Assembly: GCA_029891385.1 (NCBI GenBank)
Contig: CM057226.1
Coordinates: 10,223,225-10,287,224, forward strand
Origin: Erythroxylum novogranatense
Lineage: Eukaryota > Streptophyta > Magnoliopsida > Malpighiales > Erythroxylaceae
Reading direction: 5' to 3'
Length of the DNA stretch: 64,000 bases
The position numbers were made by a program, and so were the translations under genes. Positions 13,056 through 25,232 of the stretch are shown here, piece by piece (within the stretch, counting starts at the first letter, position 1; every line of letters begins with the position of its first letter). Under the pieces are notes generated by a model. It had not been told where the DNA came from. It did no database searches and worked only from the letters and a program-made list of their open reading frames with translations.

Positions 13056-16000
13056 TGTAGCACCCACTCCGACGAGACCCGAACCCGATATCCATTGTGA
13101 TATCCGAGCCCGTGACCATGAGGGTGGCGTACTAAACGATCATTACCTTGTTAACCAAAAATCGTATGACATTTTTTTTGAAAAACATTAGAGTCGCATG
13201 ACATTATCTTTTCTTTCAAAACAGTAGAGTCTTAAAGCAATCATTGACTTGGCCCAATTATAACAAAACATTTTCAAATATTAAACCATTTCACCGATAA
13301 AACAATTTCACTCATTATTAGCACTCATTAGTGCTCGGTTACTCTATATAATTACATGTAAACAATTGGGCCTACTAAATACCAAATGAATACACTAATG
13401 CAGAATCTGAGACGACATCGATCCCGACCGATACTCTATCTTGCTAGCGATATCGTACTCCGTGTGTCCAACGGGTACTCTCCATTTCTGAAAAATAGAT
13501 GCAATGTTGGGTGAGTTTGCGAACTCGGTGAAAACCATCATCGATGGTTCACCCAATTCATGCATAAACACACAATTTACCAATTATCACATACAATCAC
13601 AATTCACAAATGTAAGGCGTATCGCCTTTCATACAGTCCACATTTAATCATACCATATATGCAATGCACATGAGACCTTTTCCATTTTCATTATGTTGTT
13701 GTGACTGATGCGCTCAAATGTCGATGATGGGCACATTGCGTTGAGCCGGTGGCTCGAAAACATGGGCTTGAAGCCACGATACATTGAGCTGAGGCTCTGA
13801 ATCGTTGGACACGAGGTCTGTCGTTGGTGAAAGCTAAAGCTCGTTAGGCATGATATGCCCCGACACGATCTTTGCTCCGGTCACAATCGCCTTTATCGAT
13901 CATGCCATTATGCATGAATGCATATGCTCTAATTCCATTCTGATCGGTTATAGTTCGGTGACCAATTTTCGTTTCTTCGGACCTTGGTCCGTGTTTGATC
14001 TATACATTTACAATTTATTGCATCCTACCATATCATATTAAAGTCACATCAATGTATCAAAAGCAGACAATTTTAACACTTCAATATTTATTTCCCATTC
14101 CCTCGGACCTTTAGTCCGAGATCTCCAATGTACTTATTCACAAACAGGTACACACAAATAGCACTTCAATAACAAGTTTCCAAATATTTCAGACACCTAT
14201 GGTAGAAATCAATCAAAATCAAACACACATAAACCCCCATTATCTCCATGGCATAATTGCAAAATCTTAAACACATAAAGGTTGAGGAACCAACTAGGTT
14301 ACTCACCTATTACTTCCGAAGCTAATGCGGGAAGTTTCCGCCCGTCGGTCGACGACGCCCACTTGGGCCTCTATAAGAAGCAGAGAAAGAACGAGTCACT
14401 ACTGGATGCAATTTGTGCACGTGTAGGTGAAATATGCATGTTCATGAATTTTCCGGCCCTAAATCCAAATTTCCCCATAATAAAATCCGTCTAAAAATTA
14501 GAAATCTAATGGCGCTGACGGTGCGCAATTCGGACCTCTATAGGTCCCCAATTAAATAAAACAGTGACCAGAAAACAATAAACCGGACCCACGTAAATTT
14601 TCCGTCCAAAAATTCCCAATTTCCCATGAAATGAAATTCAATGTTTCACGAATCCGATGCCTCAAGAATCAGGTCAATCGGATGTCGGACGGAAAAGTTA
14701 TGAGCAAAGAATCACCAAATACCAAATAATCAAATAATAATAAAACAATATATACATATTGCAAGCGCCTCATGAGGCGAGGCGTCGCCCTCATGAGGCC
14801 GACTCATTTTGCCTCGTCAGGCGAGGCGTCGCCTCATGAGGCCGACTCATTTTGCCTCGTCGCGAGGGCGCGGCGTCGCCTCATGAGGCCGACTCATTTA
14901 GCCTCGTCGCGAGGGCGTCGCCCTCATGACCGAAGCCGACTTACCTCGCCTCATGAGGTTCCTCTACTTCCTTGCCCTTTTTCCTGTTTTCAATCCAAAT
15001 TTCCAGCAACCATAATTCTTAGAACACAATTCAGAAAAATGCAAACCATAGCTTCTTGGAAAGATCATGAAACCCTCTACAATTCTCAAGAAGACCATAA
15101 AAATCAATTTCACCCCTAAGGGTGTCAAATATCCCATCAAAGCTACTGTCTACACAAAACCTCTCAAACAGTGCAATACTTTGCAAATTCAGTAACTACT
15201 CATTTCCTCAGTCAAAAATAACACAATAAATATTCTCAGTAAGTTCACAATGTTATCTCCAACTTTCATGAACAACTCAAAATCAAATTTACTTACTAAC
15301 TAGGTCAAACAATTCACCAAAGCATCAGCCCTCTGAAATCAACCAATCTGGACAGTGATGTTTCAAACAGTAATTCTCTTAGCACAAATGTCACAAAAAT
15401 CATTACCTTATATCCCTGAAAAGATAAGATCTCAAACTTCAATTTTCATGAAGAACACAAACTCCAATTCGATTTTTAACAATTTCAAAACTGTTATGGA
15501 AGTTACTGCCATGATCAGCAATTCCTAACCTAATGCAGGATCAGTTTTTGCAAAATCATAACTCCCAACTCTGACCTCTAAAAATTATATGCCATATCTC
15601 ATTTTCAAGATAATTTCTTCCTCTTCAACTTTGCAGAAGATCACTCACACCAATTCAGTTCACATAAATTGCTAAAATTGCTTCCAATCCGCAAGCTCAC
15701 AAACTCAACACTTAGGCTAGGTTTCATCAACATGCTCAAAACCAGTCCATAGGAATCAGTTCATATCTCCCAATATACAACTCGAAAATTAGCAAGATCA
15801 GTGGCAATGGAAAGCTAACTCAATATGCTACAACTTCCATGAAGACCATTTTCCTAGTTCCATACCAATTAATTTAGAAAATCAACAAAGTAATCAGGTC
15901 ATAACTTCGAGTACTGTTCACAGGCAATAAAACAGTAACTTTCCATGCAAAATTTCGCCCTTCTAGCATTACAATTTAACAACACCTATTTCACACAAAA

Positions 16001-17356
16001 TTGTAGCCAACATCCCAAAGTTTCATTGGGCACCAACCTCACCTCATTTGCTCACTTACACAATTAGTTATGATCAAAACATTACAATAGGTCAAATTGC
16101 ATTTTCCAGCTTTTCAACTACAACCTAACTCCTATCACTTCTAACATCAATAACACATCACTAAGCACCCATTTATACCTCTAATTCAACCACAAATTCA
16201 TCACAACATATACTTATATGATTATACAAAAGTTGGCAGCACCCTCACAACACCACTTCCATAATTTATTTACATTTATCTAACATCATAACATCATTAA
16301 CAACATGTAAATTCACAAGCTTCCACTACTCTATCCTCTTCCCTCACTCAAGCATGCATTAAACCCATTCAAACCTACCACTATGATGATCAAGTAAATG
16401 CATAAATGATCTCCATGAATGCTTCTATCTATCAAAGGAAGAAATATAAACATCAATTCTTACCTTAAACAAGTTTCAAGCTTTCAATATCCAAGTCTAT
16501 AAACCTCTCCACACTTCCTACCTTAATACCTCACCCACGGTTTCCATAAGCATAACAAAGACCATCATCAACTCAAGGTGTCAACTAGCTTTACATGAGA
16601 AGGAGGAAGAAGCAAGCAATTAACAAATGGAACTTATATGGGAGAAAAAAAGAAATAGTCGAAGGAGAAGAAATGGCAAGTTTCGGATGAGAGGATGAGA
16701 GGAGGAATAAACCACTTTCACTTTTGTTTTGTTTTAAAGGAAGAGCCGTAAATGACAAGATAACTCAAGCATAATTGATCTTTTAAAAGAAATTTGTTGA
16801 CTTCAAACATGAAGAGTGTCGTAGGTGATGAATATAAGGAGACAAAGTTAATAAATGATAAGGGACACTTGGCTTTTTAAAATAAGATAAGACAAAAATC
16901 AAGTAATCCTAGTTAATTAAGTATTAATCCCAATTAATCTCTAATCATGGCTTTAGAATAATTCCCTAACATCATTTATCCACTAATCTCATGCCATTTG
17001 GCAGTCCTTTTCAGTATAGAAAAAAAAAATCCACTCCGTCAACTCGTTGGAAATTTTCCGGTCCGGGCAACTAACCCGAAAAATTCCAGAAAAATTCCCA
17101 TAAATCCTTAAAAATAGAAAACAATTTATGGCGCATTCAGAATACTTTTTCAAACCCATTAACCACGTTAATCCTAATAAAATTATCTTAGGCACGCAAA
17201 CCGGAAATGTCATGTATGCATGTACAGTTATTTCATGTGCACAGATTTCACTGGTCACTAGTACCAGTATGCATGGACAATACGAATAAATCCCTACCAA
17301 TCTCTTCCTATGCCAATTTACTATTTTACCCTTCCTGTCGGGGGTGGGATGTTACA
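13056..17356 (-). repeat. 5' LTR of the LARD-like element
   Basis: 4301 bp from TGTAGCACC to GATGTTACA on the plus strand, matching the other LTR over its full length. It is slightly longer because of small indels and a different GC-rich repeat block. It should contain the promoter of the element, but I could not place the transcription start. Confidence 0.9.
14762..14962. repeat. GC-rich palindromic tandem repeats in the LTR (copy 2)
   Basis: The counterpart of 7088-7256, about 30 bp longer, with units of about 45-48 bp containing CCTCATGAGG and CGACTCATTT. The Arg-rich ORF that begins at 14772 is a translation of this repeat and not a gene. Confidence 0.8.
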
Positions 17357-17361
17357 CTATT
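17357..17361. repeat. Target site duplication CTATT (right copy)
   Basis: Perfect partner of 5382-5386, directly next to the CA end of the right LTR. Confidence 0.9.
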
Positions 17362-18000
17362 TCCACAAGTAAATGAGAAGCCTTATTGAAAACTAACCTT
17401 TATGGTGATATGCCTATTGGAGTTTTATAAGCAGACTGATACTCTCACAAGGCATCATCTAATCATAAACTCCAATCTTTTTGTTTCAGATTCACCATTT
17501 TTTCAGTATAGATTTGATGTCCCTGTTGGACATTTCAGCTTGTCCATTTGTCTGCAGATGATAGGCTATAGAAACCTGGTATGTGACACCACATCTCTTC
17601 ATCAAAGCCTTAAAAATCTTGTTGAAAAAATGGGTCCCTTGATCGCTAAGGATAGCGCGAGGCATTCCAAACCTGAAAAAAAAATATTAGATTTAACAAA
17701 ATTTATAATAGTTTTAGCGTCGTTAGACAAAGCAGCCTTAGCTTTAACCCATTTCAAAATGTAATCCATAGCAAGCAAAATGTAATTCTTACTAAAGGAA
17801 GAAGGAAAAGGACCCATAAAGTTTATTCCCCAGACATCAAAAATATCACAAACCAGGATGTTAATAAGTGGCATTTGATCTGTCAATCCAAGCTACCTAT
17901 TCTTTGACAATAATCACAAGACTTGCAAAACATGTTAGAATAGTAAAATAACTTAGGCCAAAATAGTCCACATTCAATACTTTTTTAGTTGTTCTTTTAG
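17362..18000 (-). pseudogene. Athila integrase, N-terminal and core part
   Basis: The minus-strand segment at 17602-17886 reads [18 protein letters not shown] followed by [15 protein letters not shown], the start of the integrase catalytic core with its first Asp. Further along, frames give [11 protein letters not shown] with the second Asp and HLQTNGQAE with the Glu region. Frameshifts and stops follow before the reading is cut at the CTATT target site, after a LPVE-like motif whose continuation EHRAY is found at 5386. The domain integrates cDNA into the genome; this copy is dead. Confidence 0.85.
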
Positions 18001-18239
18001 GGCCAAAGTGTCCTCTATATATAGATGAATGGAAAAAATTTAATATGGAAGGAATTTCATCATTTGTAACATATCTTCTAACAAGCTGATCAGCACAAAA
18101 TTTCTAAAGATGAGGTTCAACCCAACTGTAACATTTAACCTCTCGTTTAATTTTATTTTTCTCAGCTTTAGATAAATCACTAGGTAAAGACTGAGTCACC
18201 AAAAAGTTTACTATGTCAGCATACTATGGAATTACCTAT

Positions 18240-19560
18240 TGAATTGCGAAGAGACTTTCATCTGAAAATTTGTTGTGAAGAACATCAGATGCATTATTCA
18301 AAATGATCCTGCTTAGATGATCGACCACCAAATTTTCAGCTCCTTTCTTGTTGTGTATTTCCAAATCAAATTTCTGAAGAAGTAAAATACATCAAATCAA
18401 TCTTAGCTTGGCTTCTTTCTTAATCACCAAATATTTCAGAGCTGCATGGTTTGAATAAATGATCACCTTCGTGCCCAATAAGTAGGACCGAAACTTCTCC
18501 AACCTAATAACTATGAATAAAAACTCTTTCTTTGTCGTGGAATAATTCTTCTGGCATCGTCAAGTGTCATGGAAGCGTGATAAATGACATGAGTTACCTT
18601 GTCCACTTTTTGGCCCAACACTACTCCAACTGCATAATCCGAAACATCACACATTAGCTCGAACGGCATGTCCCATTTCAGTGGCTAGATAATCGAAGCT
18701 TTCGTAAGTTGTTCTTTAAGTTCATCAAATGCATGGCTCATCAAAATCAAACTTCACGTCTTTTTAGAGTAGTCAACAAATGGGTTACGCAATCTTTGAA
18801 AAGTCCTTGATAAATCCTGATAGAATCCTGCGTGAGCAAGAAAAGATCAAAATTCTTGCATACTTTCAGGGTAAAATAAATATCGAATAACATTTATCTT
18901 AGCCCTATCGATTTCGATTCCCTTAGAAGAGACTATATGACCCAAATTATGCCTTAATCAACCATGAAATGACACTTTTCATAGTTTAAAAACAAATTAG
19001 TCTCAATGCAACGTTTAAGCACTTTTTCAAGGTTGATAATGCATGTTTCAAAAGACTCTCCATAAATCATGAAGTCATCCATAAAAACTTCTGTTCAATT
19101 CTCCACAAGGTTAGAGAAAATACTTACCATACACCTTTGAAATGTCGTTAATGCGTTTCACAAACCAAATGGCATTCTTCGGTAAGCAAAAGTAGCGAAT
19201 GGACATGTGAAGGTTGTTTTCTCTTGGTCCTTAAGTGCAACCAAAATCTAGTGATACCCTGAATAACTATCTAAACAGCAATGGTGAGATTTACCTATAA
19301 GTCTTTCAAGCATTTGATCAATAAATAGAAGCAGAAAATGATCTTTTCCGATAATTGAATTTATCTTTCTATAATCTATGCAAACTCTCCACCCATTTTG
19401 AACACGAGTGGGTATTAACTCACCATCACTATTTTCTACCACGGTTATCCCAGTTTTCTTTGAAACTACCTAGACCGGACTTACCCAATTGTTATCCAAA
19501 ATTGAATAAATGATGCTAGCATCAAGAAACTTCAAGATTTCTTTTTTCACCATTTCCACC
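18240..19560 (-). pseudogene. Athila reverse transcriptase and RNase H, broken
   Basis: The minus-strand open segment at 19248-19442 contains GELIPTRVQNGWRVCIDYRK and a FIDQMLERL motif, which are the N-terminal fingers of an Athila RT. Downstream frames (19250 to about 18850) carry remnants of the palm, and about 18800-18240 carries RNase H-like sequence. Stops occur every few dozen codons, so no active enzyme can be made. Confidence 0.8.
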
Positions 19561-20046
19561 ATGGGTAGATTTAAACGACGTTGGGGTTACCTCACCTCTT
19601 TCGCTTCATCTTCCATTGATATTCGGTGTGTACAAATGGTGGCACTAAATACCCTTTAAGTCTATTACTGTCCAACCAAAAGCCTCCTTGTGCTCGCCTA
19701 GCACGTGAATCAACTAATTTTCCTGCAAAAGAGTAAGTTTATTAGAAATTATAACAAGTAATGTGTCTTGCTCACCCAAAAAGATGTATTTCAAATAACT
19801 AGGCAAACTCTTCAATTCCAAAATTGACGACAGGATTAACGATGGAAACAGTTGGTATTATTTCTGGAAATGCCATATATGGCAATTGTTTTATTAATGG
19901 ATCAATTTGCTCCAAATGGCAAAACAATGTTTCCAATTCGTTGTTGGGAAATACCGACTCCTTGATGTCTTGCCATTGTGATGTGTCTCCCATTTCCAAG
20001 TTGTTTCAAGTTCGTCTCTTCCCCTCAATAATGAATTTTCCTACAC

Positions 20047-20460
20047 CTATGTGTCAATAAAATCCACAGAAACAATAAGTTGTTCATCATCCGAAAATTT
20101 CATGGCATTGTATATGTTGAATTTAATTAATTCACTATCAAATTTCGTAGTCAATGGCCCATCATGAACATCAATTTTTGTTCTAGTAGTTTTTAAAAAT
20201 GGTCTTTCGAATAAAATCGAGGTTGAAGAAGATGCATCATCACTCCCTATCTGCAAAATATAGAAATCAGCTAGAAAAAGCATATCCCCCACTTGAACTA
20301 AAATTTCCTCTAATACTCCCTTTGGATAAGCATTTGAGCAATTCGCTAATTGAACCACTACACTAGTTTCTTTGAGAAGTCCCACATTTAAAGCATAGCC
20401 TTTTCAATTTTCAAATCACCAATTTGACATGGGATAATGAACATACCTAGGTATTGACAC
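20047..20460 (-). pseudogene. Athila aspartic protease region, broken
   Basis: The 112-residue minus-strand segment has VGDMLFLADFYILQI, SSSTSILFERPFLKTTRTKI and DVHDGPLTTKFD. In Athila these follow the protease active site: a LGRPFL motif is expected where FERPFL stands here, and DVHDG is typical. The segment is open but its surroundings are not. Confidence 0.75.
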
Positions 20461-20899
20461 TTAGGCGGAAGCTTTTCTTTTGTAAAATGGCTTAAACATT
20501 CTCCCCCAATTGCACTTTCTCATTTCAATTTTCACTTTGAAGTGCAAAGTTCCTTAAGGAATTTTACATATCATGGAATCTGTTTTATTGCATCAAGTAA
20601 AGGAATATTTACCTAAAATTTTGTGAAAGTCTTCTATATTTCCTTCTCTTACTCCTCCTTCTTTACCTTGGCAAATTGATTAGGAAAAGGGGGTTGAACA
20701 ACCAGATTCTATAGACCTGTCTGCATTTTTCTGCTTATTAGGATGTCTCCTTTGTTGCTTCTTTTTCTACTTCTCTTCTGGAAATTTTCAGAGGTGATTC
20801 CTTCAATTCCTTACCACTCTGCAATATGATAGCCTTAGCACTTTATTTGGGATTGATTTCTGGTTGCACTTAAAAATTTCTAGAACTTTGTGCCTCTAA

Positions 20900-22080
20900 T
20901 CAATTAATGGCGATTGCCATTTAGCTCACTTGATATTCAAGATTTCGGATACTACCTTCAGTATCCTGCTAAAGTGTCAAGGTGTTAGTGGCCAAAGATT
21001 GAACTATATCTTCTAAGGAAGACTTACCTTTAGAATTGGATGTTATGTGTTGATGTTGTCTAGGTATATATGGTTGTCGAAATTGCTAGAAATTTATGGT
21101 AGCTTATTATCCTTGAGAGTTCCTATAATGCAAATTCGGATAGTTGCGCTAACCCGGTTTATAGGTGTTGGAGAATGGGTCATATTTCCTTTAATTTGGT
21201 CTAACAAAACCTCTCACGACATTCACTTGTTCTGCATTTTCTTCCTGTAAAACCTGGCATGCGTCAATGCAGTTTCCTAACATCAAACATATTCCACATA
21301 CCTTTGCTTCTTTGTTCTTTATAATCGCAATTTGTCGCACCAAAGATATAGGGTCATCCAATCTTTTCTCCAATGTTGTCACATTTACCTCATTCATGTG
21401 CTTTGATCCATGCTCAGCATGTGTCCCGAATTGTTGTGTATTGGAAGCTGTATTCGCTATCAAATCCCTTGTGGTTGTCCATATTTTGTTAACTAAAGCT
21501 CCACCACTTGCAGCGTCAATCATACTCCTATCTGTGAGCAAAAGACCTTCATAGAAGTATTGAATCAACACTGGTCGGTTATTTGGTGATGGAGACAGCT
21601 AACACAAAGTTTCTTAAATCTTTCTCAATATTCGTAAAGTGTCTCTCCTGTATGTCGTTGAATACCACAAATTTCCTTCCAAATATTGGTGACTCTTGAT
21701 GCTAGAAAATATTTCTCAAAGAAAAACCTCTTCATTTCAGCCTATGTTTGCATATTTTCGTCGGCTGAATAGTACAACCAATATTAAGCATCATCTTTTA
21801 AAGAAAATGGGAAGGCTCTTAGTTTAATTTGCTCTTCTGTCACATTCGTTGGCTTCATTCCCATACAAACCACGTCAAATTCCTTCAAATATTTGTAAGG
21901 ATCCTCTCCTAGTAGACCTTTGAAAATAAGTAATAAATGGATAAGCCCATATTTTAATTCAAAAGTATTGTTGTCATCTAAATTTGGAAAATTGATGCAG
22001 TGGAGCTATTGAGCATCTGTGGGTGTGACTAGGTCACGAAGAGTGCGGTTTCCTACCATTCTTTCCATTTTCTGCACTTG
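20900..22080 (-). pseudogene. Athila gag, broken
   Basis: Minus-strand frames give a capsid-like reading including LRAFPFSLKDDA, RVTNIWKEICGIQR and LYEYWERFKKLC, which is the classical retrotransposon gag core. It is followed by LLTDRSMIDAASGGALVNK in the open segment at 21191-21571. Several stops and shifts interrupt it. The start region lies close to the PBS at 22193-22208, as expected. Confidence 0.75.
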
Positions 22081-22192
22081 TTGTTGTTTCGTTTGTTTAT
22101 GTAACCTCTTGGCTGTCTTCTTAATCTCTGAATCAATAGCAGTTGGGTTGTTTTGTCTACTAATGTAACATACATATATTGTCAAGAAATTT

Positions 22193-22208
22193 CCTGACAA
22201 CAGCGCCA
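22193..22208 (-). other. Athila primer binding site
   Basis: On the minus strand TGGCGCTGTTGTCAGG resembles the Athila/Tat PBS TGGCGCCGTTGCCGGGG with a few C-to-T type changes. It marks the start of the internal domain. Confidence 0.75.
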
Positions 22209-22211
22209 AAA

Positions 22212-22214
22212 TAT
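22212..22214. repeat. CACTA target site duplication TAT (left copy)
   Basis: TAT precedes CACTACAAGAAA at 22215 and is repeated at 26276-26278. Three-base duplications are the rule for CACTA elements. Confidence 0.75.
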
Positions 22215-22227
22215 CACTACAAGAAAA

Positions 22228-22590
22228 CAAGCTCTTCTGTGATGTTTTAAAAACGTCACAAAAGGTCCTAAAAACGTCACAGAAGCTCTTCTGCGACGTT
22301 TTAAAAAACGTCATAAAAAACGTCGCAGAATGTAGTGTAGGAAAAAAATTTCGCGACGTTTTATGAAAAACGTCACAAAAAACATGGGCATTCTGCGACG
22401 TTTTGTAAAACATCACAAAAAAGTTGGACAATCCGCGACGTTTTAAAAAAACGTCACAAATTGTCTAACATTCTGCGACGTTTTTAAAACGTCACAGAAT
22501 GTATAAGAATCTGCGACGTTTTTTTTGGAAACGTCGCGGAATGTCTTCCGCGACGTTTCTAAAAACGTCGCAAAATATCTTCAGCGATGT
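22228..22590. repeat. CACTA left subterminal repeats
   Basis: Many copies of a word of about 10 bases (GCGACGTTTT or its complement AAAACGTCGC, often decayed to GTGACG or CGTCAC) are arranged as head-to-head palindromes. Mutations are mostly C-to-T or G-to-A at CG sites, as expected after long cytosine methylation. Confidence 0.8.
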
Positions 22591-23399
22591 TTTTATTATT
22601 ATTTGTATTATTTTTATGATTTTTTTCATTTTTTTTTCAAAAATCATATTAATAACTATTCAATATTATTTATGAATTTTATTTATTTAATAATTCTTCA
22701 ATTTTTTAAGTATATCAAAATCCTATACAAAAATTAAATTCCAACTTCATGAAATATGGTGAGCCTTTTCTTTTTTATAACTAAACTATTGCTCAAATTT
22801 TGTTGGATCACAAAGACAGAAGATTATGGTAATTGCAACAAGACCAAATAAAATGTTGAAACAAGAAGGTTCCAGCATCCAAACAGTTAACTTTGAAACA
22901 ATTACGGAAACTAGGAATAAACATACAAACAAGTATCCATTTTGATTCCTTAAACCATAATAATAATTGTATAAGAATGCAGTTTCAATTGCTACAACCA
23001 CCGTTCCCAAATTCTACCTTATTATCTTGGATGTCATAAAGTACGCTTAAGCTTCGTATTACAATGGCCAATTCAGAAAACAAGCACTTACAACAAACCT
23101 AAAGGATAATGTTGTATGAAAATCTGACTACTGCTTCTTTGTGTCTGATTCACATACAACAAACCTAAAGGTTAGTGCTGTATGAAAATCTGACTACTGC
23201 TTCTTTGTGTTTGATTCACATATACAATGCCTTCCAATTTCGTATGATCTAAACCAAATTATTCCTGATTGTTACCACGTAAACAAGCTGAACCTTTTAC
23301 CACCCCTGACATGATTCTCTCCAGTGGAGTCTGATTCACTTCTCACTGTTTCTTCCGAGCTGTAATCACTTGGAAGAAGTTGAATTTAGTCTACATTCT

Positions 23400-23965
23400 C
23401 TATAATCCAGGTAGTGACTGCTGGAGATGTTGCCCATTCTGCTACTGCAAAACAGGGAAGGAAATGTAGCAGGAATTATTACCAGGTGCCTGGCCTTGGG
23501 TTGTAAATGTAGCAGGAATTGCTGGAGGGGGAGGAATGAAGCTAGGTTAAGTGTTTATGGCTTTCAGTTGCTGCTCCAACTTCTCTTTCTCTTCCTTTAG
23601 CCTCTGTTTCTCATCACGAAGTTCATTCTTCTCAGCCTACACAAGACAAAACGTAACTTACAACATTAGATGATCACAGGCATAATCCCTATTGAGCCAC
23701 CATTCGGACAGCATCAATCAAAATAGTAGGCTTGTCTGTTTTAGGAGGCCTTGCAGGCTCCAAGATAGAACCCAACTCCATAAACCTAAAAAGCCAACCC
23801 AAAGACAAAGGGTGAGAACCTTACATTTTCTTTGAAATGGGGAGGTGGGCTACTTTATTTTGAGTGTGAGAGAGATTAAGGGTGCACTTGTCATTCAACC
23901 TATCTCTCCGCAACTTCTCCCTACATGCCTTGGAGCTAGAACCACTAGAAGCTTCAGATCTACCC
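23400..23965 (-). pseudogene. Captured fragment of an ILR3/bHLH115-type bHLH transcription factor gene
   Basis: Three exon-like blocks read on the minus strand. Block one (23888-23965) gives SSSKACREKLRRDRLNDK, the bHLH basic region, between a TGCAG acceptor and a GTGCAC donor. Block two (upper end 23785) starts FMELGSILEPARPPKTDKP and continues ILIDAVRMVAQ, the helix-loop-helix, but ends at an in-frame TAG. Block three (about 23560-23636) gives AEKNELRDEKQRLKEEKEKL, the leucine-zipper-like tail, then a Pro/Ala-rich stretch. The wording fits subgroup IVc (ILR3/bHLH105 and bHLH115), regulators of iron-deficiency responses. The first exon is absent and the 3' part is degenerate, so this is a captured copy without a complete product. 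Subgroup assignment is from memory of the family. Confidence 0.8.
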
Positions 23966-25232
23966 CTGCAGGAAGAAATATGTGAGTGTCGACAGTCCTC
24001 TATCAATTTATTTCTCCTTCAATCCAATTATTAAATATTTAAATCAATTAATGAATAATGATGCATAAGTCGTTGTTGCTATAAAGAAGATGGATTAAAA
24101 ATGTAAAGGTTGTTGATTCAATCAAGTTAAAAGAAGTACTTTAAGCGAGAATAATTGAGTTACATGATAATCTATTAGCCCTCTTAATAGATTTATTATG
24201 TTGATTGAAACATTAAGGTGCTTACCACAATAATAATATGGAACTAGAGAAATAGAAATCGATCCATAGAAAAGGAACTCTACCGGATAATTATACATTT
24301 GGAAAAATCTCAACTCATGACTACGGGCTCAATATCCATTGCATCCGGTAAAAAACATAAATAAAAATCATAAGAACTATTCAAAAGAGATAATTTCGAT
24401 TTCACTTTTGGTATTACGGCCTCTCAAGCTTGGACAACAATTACATGAAATTATAAGATCAACATAATCATGTCGGGAAAGGTATAAAGAAGACAATTCT
24501 AAGTCAAGATGCAAAGACTTCCTAGGATAAAAAGAGCATTAAGGAAAAAGTTAAGAATGACCTTATGAAGACTAATGAGTACATAGTTCTCAATATGAAG
24601 CGGAAAAGTGACTCATTGTAAGAAATGTACCTCTTTTTGAACCGGACTCCTTTTGGGTATCGAATCCCGAATGAACCATCAATCTCCACACTTAAAAGCG
24701 GTTGCATGGAAACACAAAACAAAATTACATAAACATAAACATACTAGCAAGAAAGCTCAACAAAATCATAATCATATGATCGAAATGGGTGTCATTCTTG
24801 GCAATAAGTATGAACATGGCTCATAGAAACATTCAAAGCAAGTCCTTTCTTAAAAATCTGAGAAATATGCCCGATCCACCTCCAAATTTAACTAAAGCAG
24901 TTACTTTGGTTGAATGTTACAAGCATTAGACTACCCTTGTTTGTTTTAAAAAATAAGGACACTGTAAAGAAAAGGACACTACGACCTACTACTTACCCAT
25001 CTACCCATAAATAAGCTATATCGTCATCTAGAAACCCAAATCTGCAACCCCACTAAACGAACCCATAGGTAAGGCTTCAGCCACAGAACGTATACAAGAC
25101 AAGTAAACCCGAAAACGACCAAAACTCATATTTTAGCTAAGAAACTAAAATCTTTCAATAATAACATGAATATTATAACAAAGTTTCAAACAAGAAATTC
25201 TTAAAAGTGATGTCAAAAGATAAGAACCATAC

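Larger units (their letters stand above)
5387..17356 (-). mobile_element. LARD-like nonautonomous LTR retrotransposon (complete)
   Basis: The element is 11,970 bp long, with LTRs of about 4.25 and 4.30 kb, a 3.4-kb interior without coding capacity, TG...CA ends and a perfect CTATT TSD. PBS and PPT set the orientation to minus. Known large retrotransposon derivatives (LARDs) have LTRs of about 4.5 kb and a noncoding interior of about 3.5 kb, so the dimensions fit closely. An iMet-type PBS and an LTR start of TGTAACATCCC suggest an origin from a Ty3/Gypsy chromovirus such as the Tekay/Del group; the absence of pol makes this an inference. It must use proteins of another element to move. It lies inside the Athila integrase. 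Confidence 0.85.

Noticed and set aside
14772..15119. Arg-rich ORF of 115 codons on the plus strand
   Set aside because: It is the translation of the GC-rich tandem repeat in the LARD-like LTR and is disrupted in the other LTR copy.
22006..22431. ORF of 141 codons with FCDVF-like repeats
   Set aside because: It runs across the CACTA end and into Athila leader sequence; the repeated residues reflect the GACGTTTT subterminal repeats.
22240..22590. CRISPR-like array
   Set aside because: The repeated GACGTTTT words are palindromic CACTA subterminal repeats of irregular spacing in a plant genome; no repeat-spacer structure.
22525..22737. ORF reading METSRNVFRDVSKNVAK
   Set aside because: Same cause: subterminal repeats of the CACTA element followed by AT-rich DNA.
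24522..24722. Possible further captured exon in the CACTA element (VEIDGSFGIRYPKGVRFKK)
   Set aside because: Open and protein-like but without a recognisable family or convincing splice acceptor.
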